Assembly: GCA_022571575.1 (NCBI GenBank)
Contig: JACZXN010000125.1
Span: 1 to 5,871, forward strand
Reading direction: 5' to 3'
Length of the DNA: 5,871 nucleotides
Source: Chloroflexota bacterium
Lineage (GTDB): Bacteria > Chloroflexota > Dehalococcoidia > UBA3495
Made by a program: the position numbers and the translations under genes. Positions 5,484 to 5,871 of the stretch are shown here, piece after piece. Under the pieces are notes generated by a model. It saw nothing but the letters and a program-made list of their open reading frames with translations. It was not told where the DNA came from and searched no databases. Positions within the stretch are counted from its first letter, which is position 1. The number at the start of each line of letters is the position of its first letter.

Positions 5484-5871
5484 ATGGGCCGAATGGGCCG
5501 GGTCCTCTGGGCGCTTTTCATCATCGCCGTGCCGCTGTTCCTGATCACCGGCAGCGTTGCCTGGGCGTTCAACAGCCCCGGCCTGTACAATGACGGATTC
5601 GAGAAGTATTCCATCTCACGCATCTCCGGCATCACCGATAGCGACCTGCGCCAGGTGGGCGCCGACCTGCGCGGTTACATCAACTCAGGCGACGAGCCGC
5701 TCCACGTGCGCACCAGGATATTCGGGAAGGAACAAGACCTGTTCAACGACCGGGAAGTGGCCCACATGAAGGACGTGAAGCGGCTGGTCTGGGGCGTCTA
5801 TATCCTGGCCCTGGCCTCGGCGGTCTATCTGGCGGCCATGGCCGTGGCTGGATTCGCCACGCAACGGGGCC
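5484..5871 (+). CDS. DUF1461/TIGR01906-type integral membrane protein, N-terminal part
   Basis: Partial gene, open to the window end: 129 codons of a longer protein. The first membrane helix spans about residues 7-27. An outside domain of about 75 residues follows and contains SRISGITDSDLRQVGADL (45-62), GYI (64-66) and the motif LFNDREVAHMKDVKRL (86-101). The second membrane helix begins near 102. This order, with the conserved [FN]-x-R-E-x2-H-M-x-D-V-K motif between helices 1 and 2, is what I know of the uncharacterised TIGR01906/DUF1461 membrane family, whose function is unknown. The ATG at 5484 follows GGAGA (5475-5479) at four bases; another in-frame ATG at 5493 would lose only three residues and is less well spaced. 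The gene diverges from mazG across 122 bases. The family call is by memory of the motif and was not searched. Confidence 0.8.
   Translation, partial: MGRMGRVLWALFIIAVPLFLITGSVAWAFNSPGLYNDGFEKYSISRISGITDSDLRQVGADLRGYINSGDEPLHVRTRIFGKEQDLFNDREVAHMKDVKRLVWGVYILALASAVYLAAMAVAGFATQRG

Overview
The window (5871 bases, visibly GC-rich) looks like a chromosomal segment from a Chloroflexota bacterium, most likely an uncultured lineage of the SAR202/Dehalococcoidia type. This is inferred from the Thr/Pro-rich linker after the lipobox of one lipoprotein, the orphan lipoproteins, the signal-less NMT1-like solute-binding protein and the gene content as a whole. There is no rRNA or marker gene to confirm it. 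I see no mobile element, CRISPR array, tRNA or rRNA.

Layout. (1) 1-193: apparently non-coding leader. (2) 194-1113, plus strand: a substrate-binding protein gene of the NMT1/SsuA/THI5-like kind, broken by an in-frame TGA at 410-412 and by a -1 frameshift near 866-871. (3) 1148-1186: a strong, probably bidirectional terminator between convergent genes. (4) 1188-2249, minus strand: a secreted lipoprotein of unknown function with an apparent internal duplication. (5) 2250-2422: a divergent intergenic region with a perfect 6-5-6 inverted repeat. (6) 2423-3265, plus strand: sppA, an S49 Ser/Lys protease with no N-terminal membrane anchor. (7) 3293-4480, plus strand: a second, unrelated orphan lipoprotein, 27 bases behind sppA and probably co-transcribed with it. 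(8) 4489-5361, minus strand: mazG, a two-domain NTP pyrophosphohydrolase, convergent with gene 7 at a gap of 8 bases and preceded by a perfect TATAAT so close to the ATG that the transcript is probably leaderless. (9) 5484-5871, plus strand: the start of a DUF1461/TIGR01906-type integral membrane protein, cut by the window end.

How the genes work together. SppA with its downstream lipoprotein, and the divergent lipoprotein facing it, form a small envelope-related cluster. SppA may process signal peptides or membrane proteins, but any specific link to these lipoproteins is inference. MazG (nucleotide-pool cleaning) and the DUF1461 membrane protein form a separate divergent pair. I found no convincing evidence for a novel defence or mobile system. 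The points most worth a second look are the broken transporter gene, the leaderless mazG promoter with its 12-residue N-terminal duplication, the duplicated lipoprotein, and the pairing of sppA with an orphan lipoprotein.
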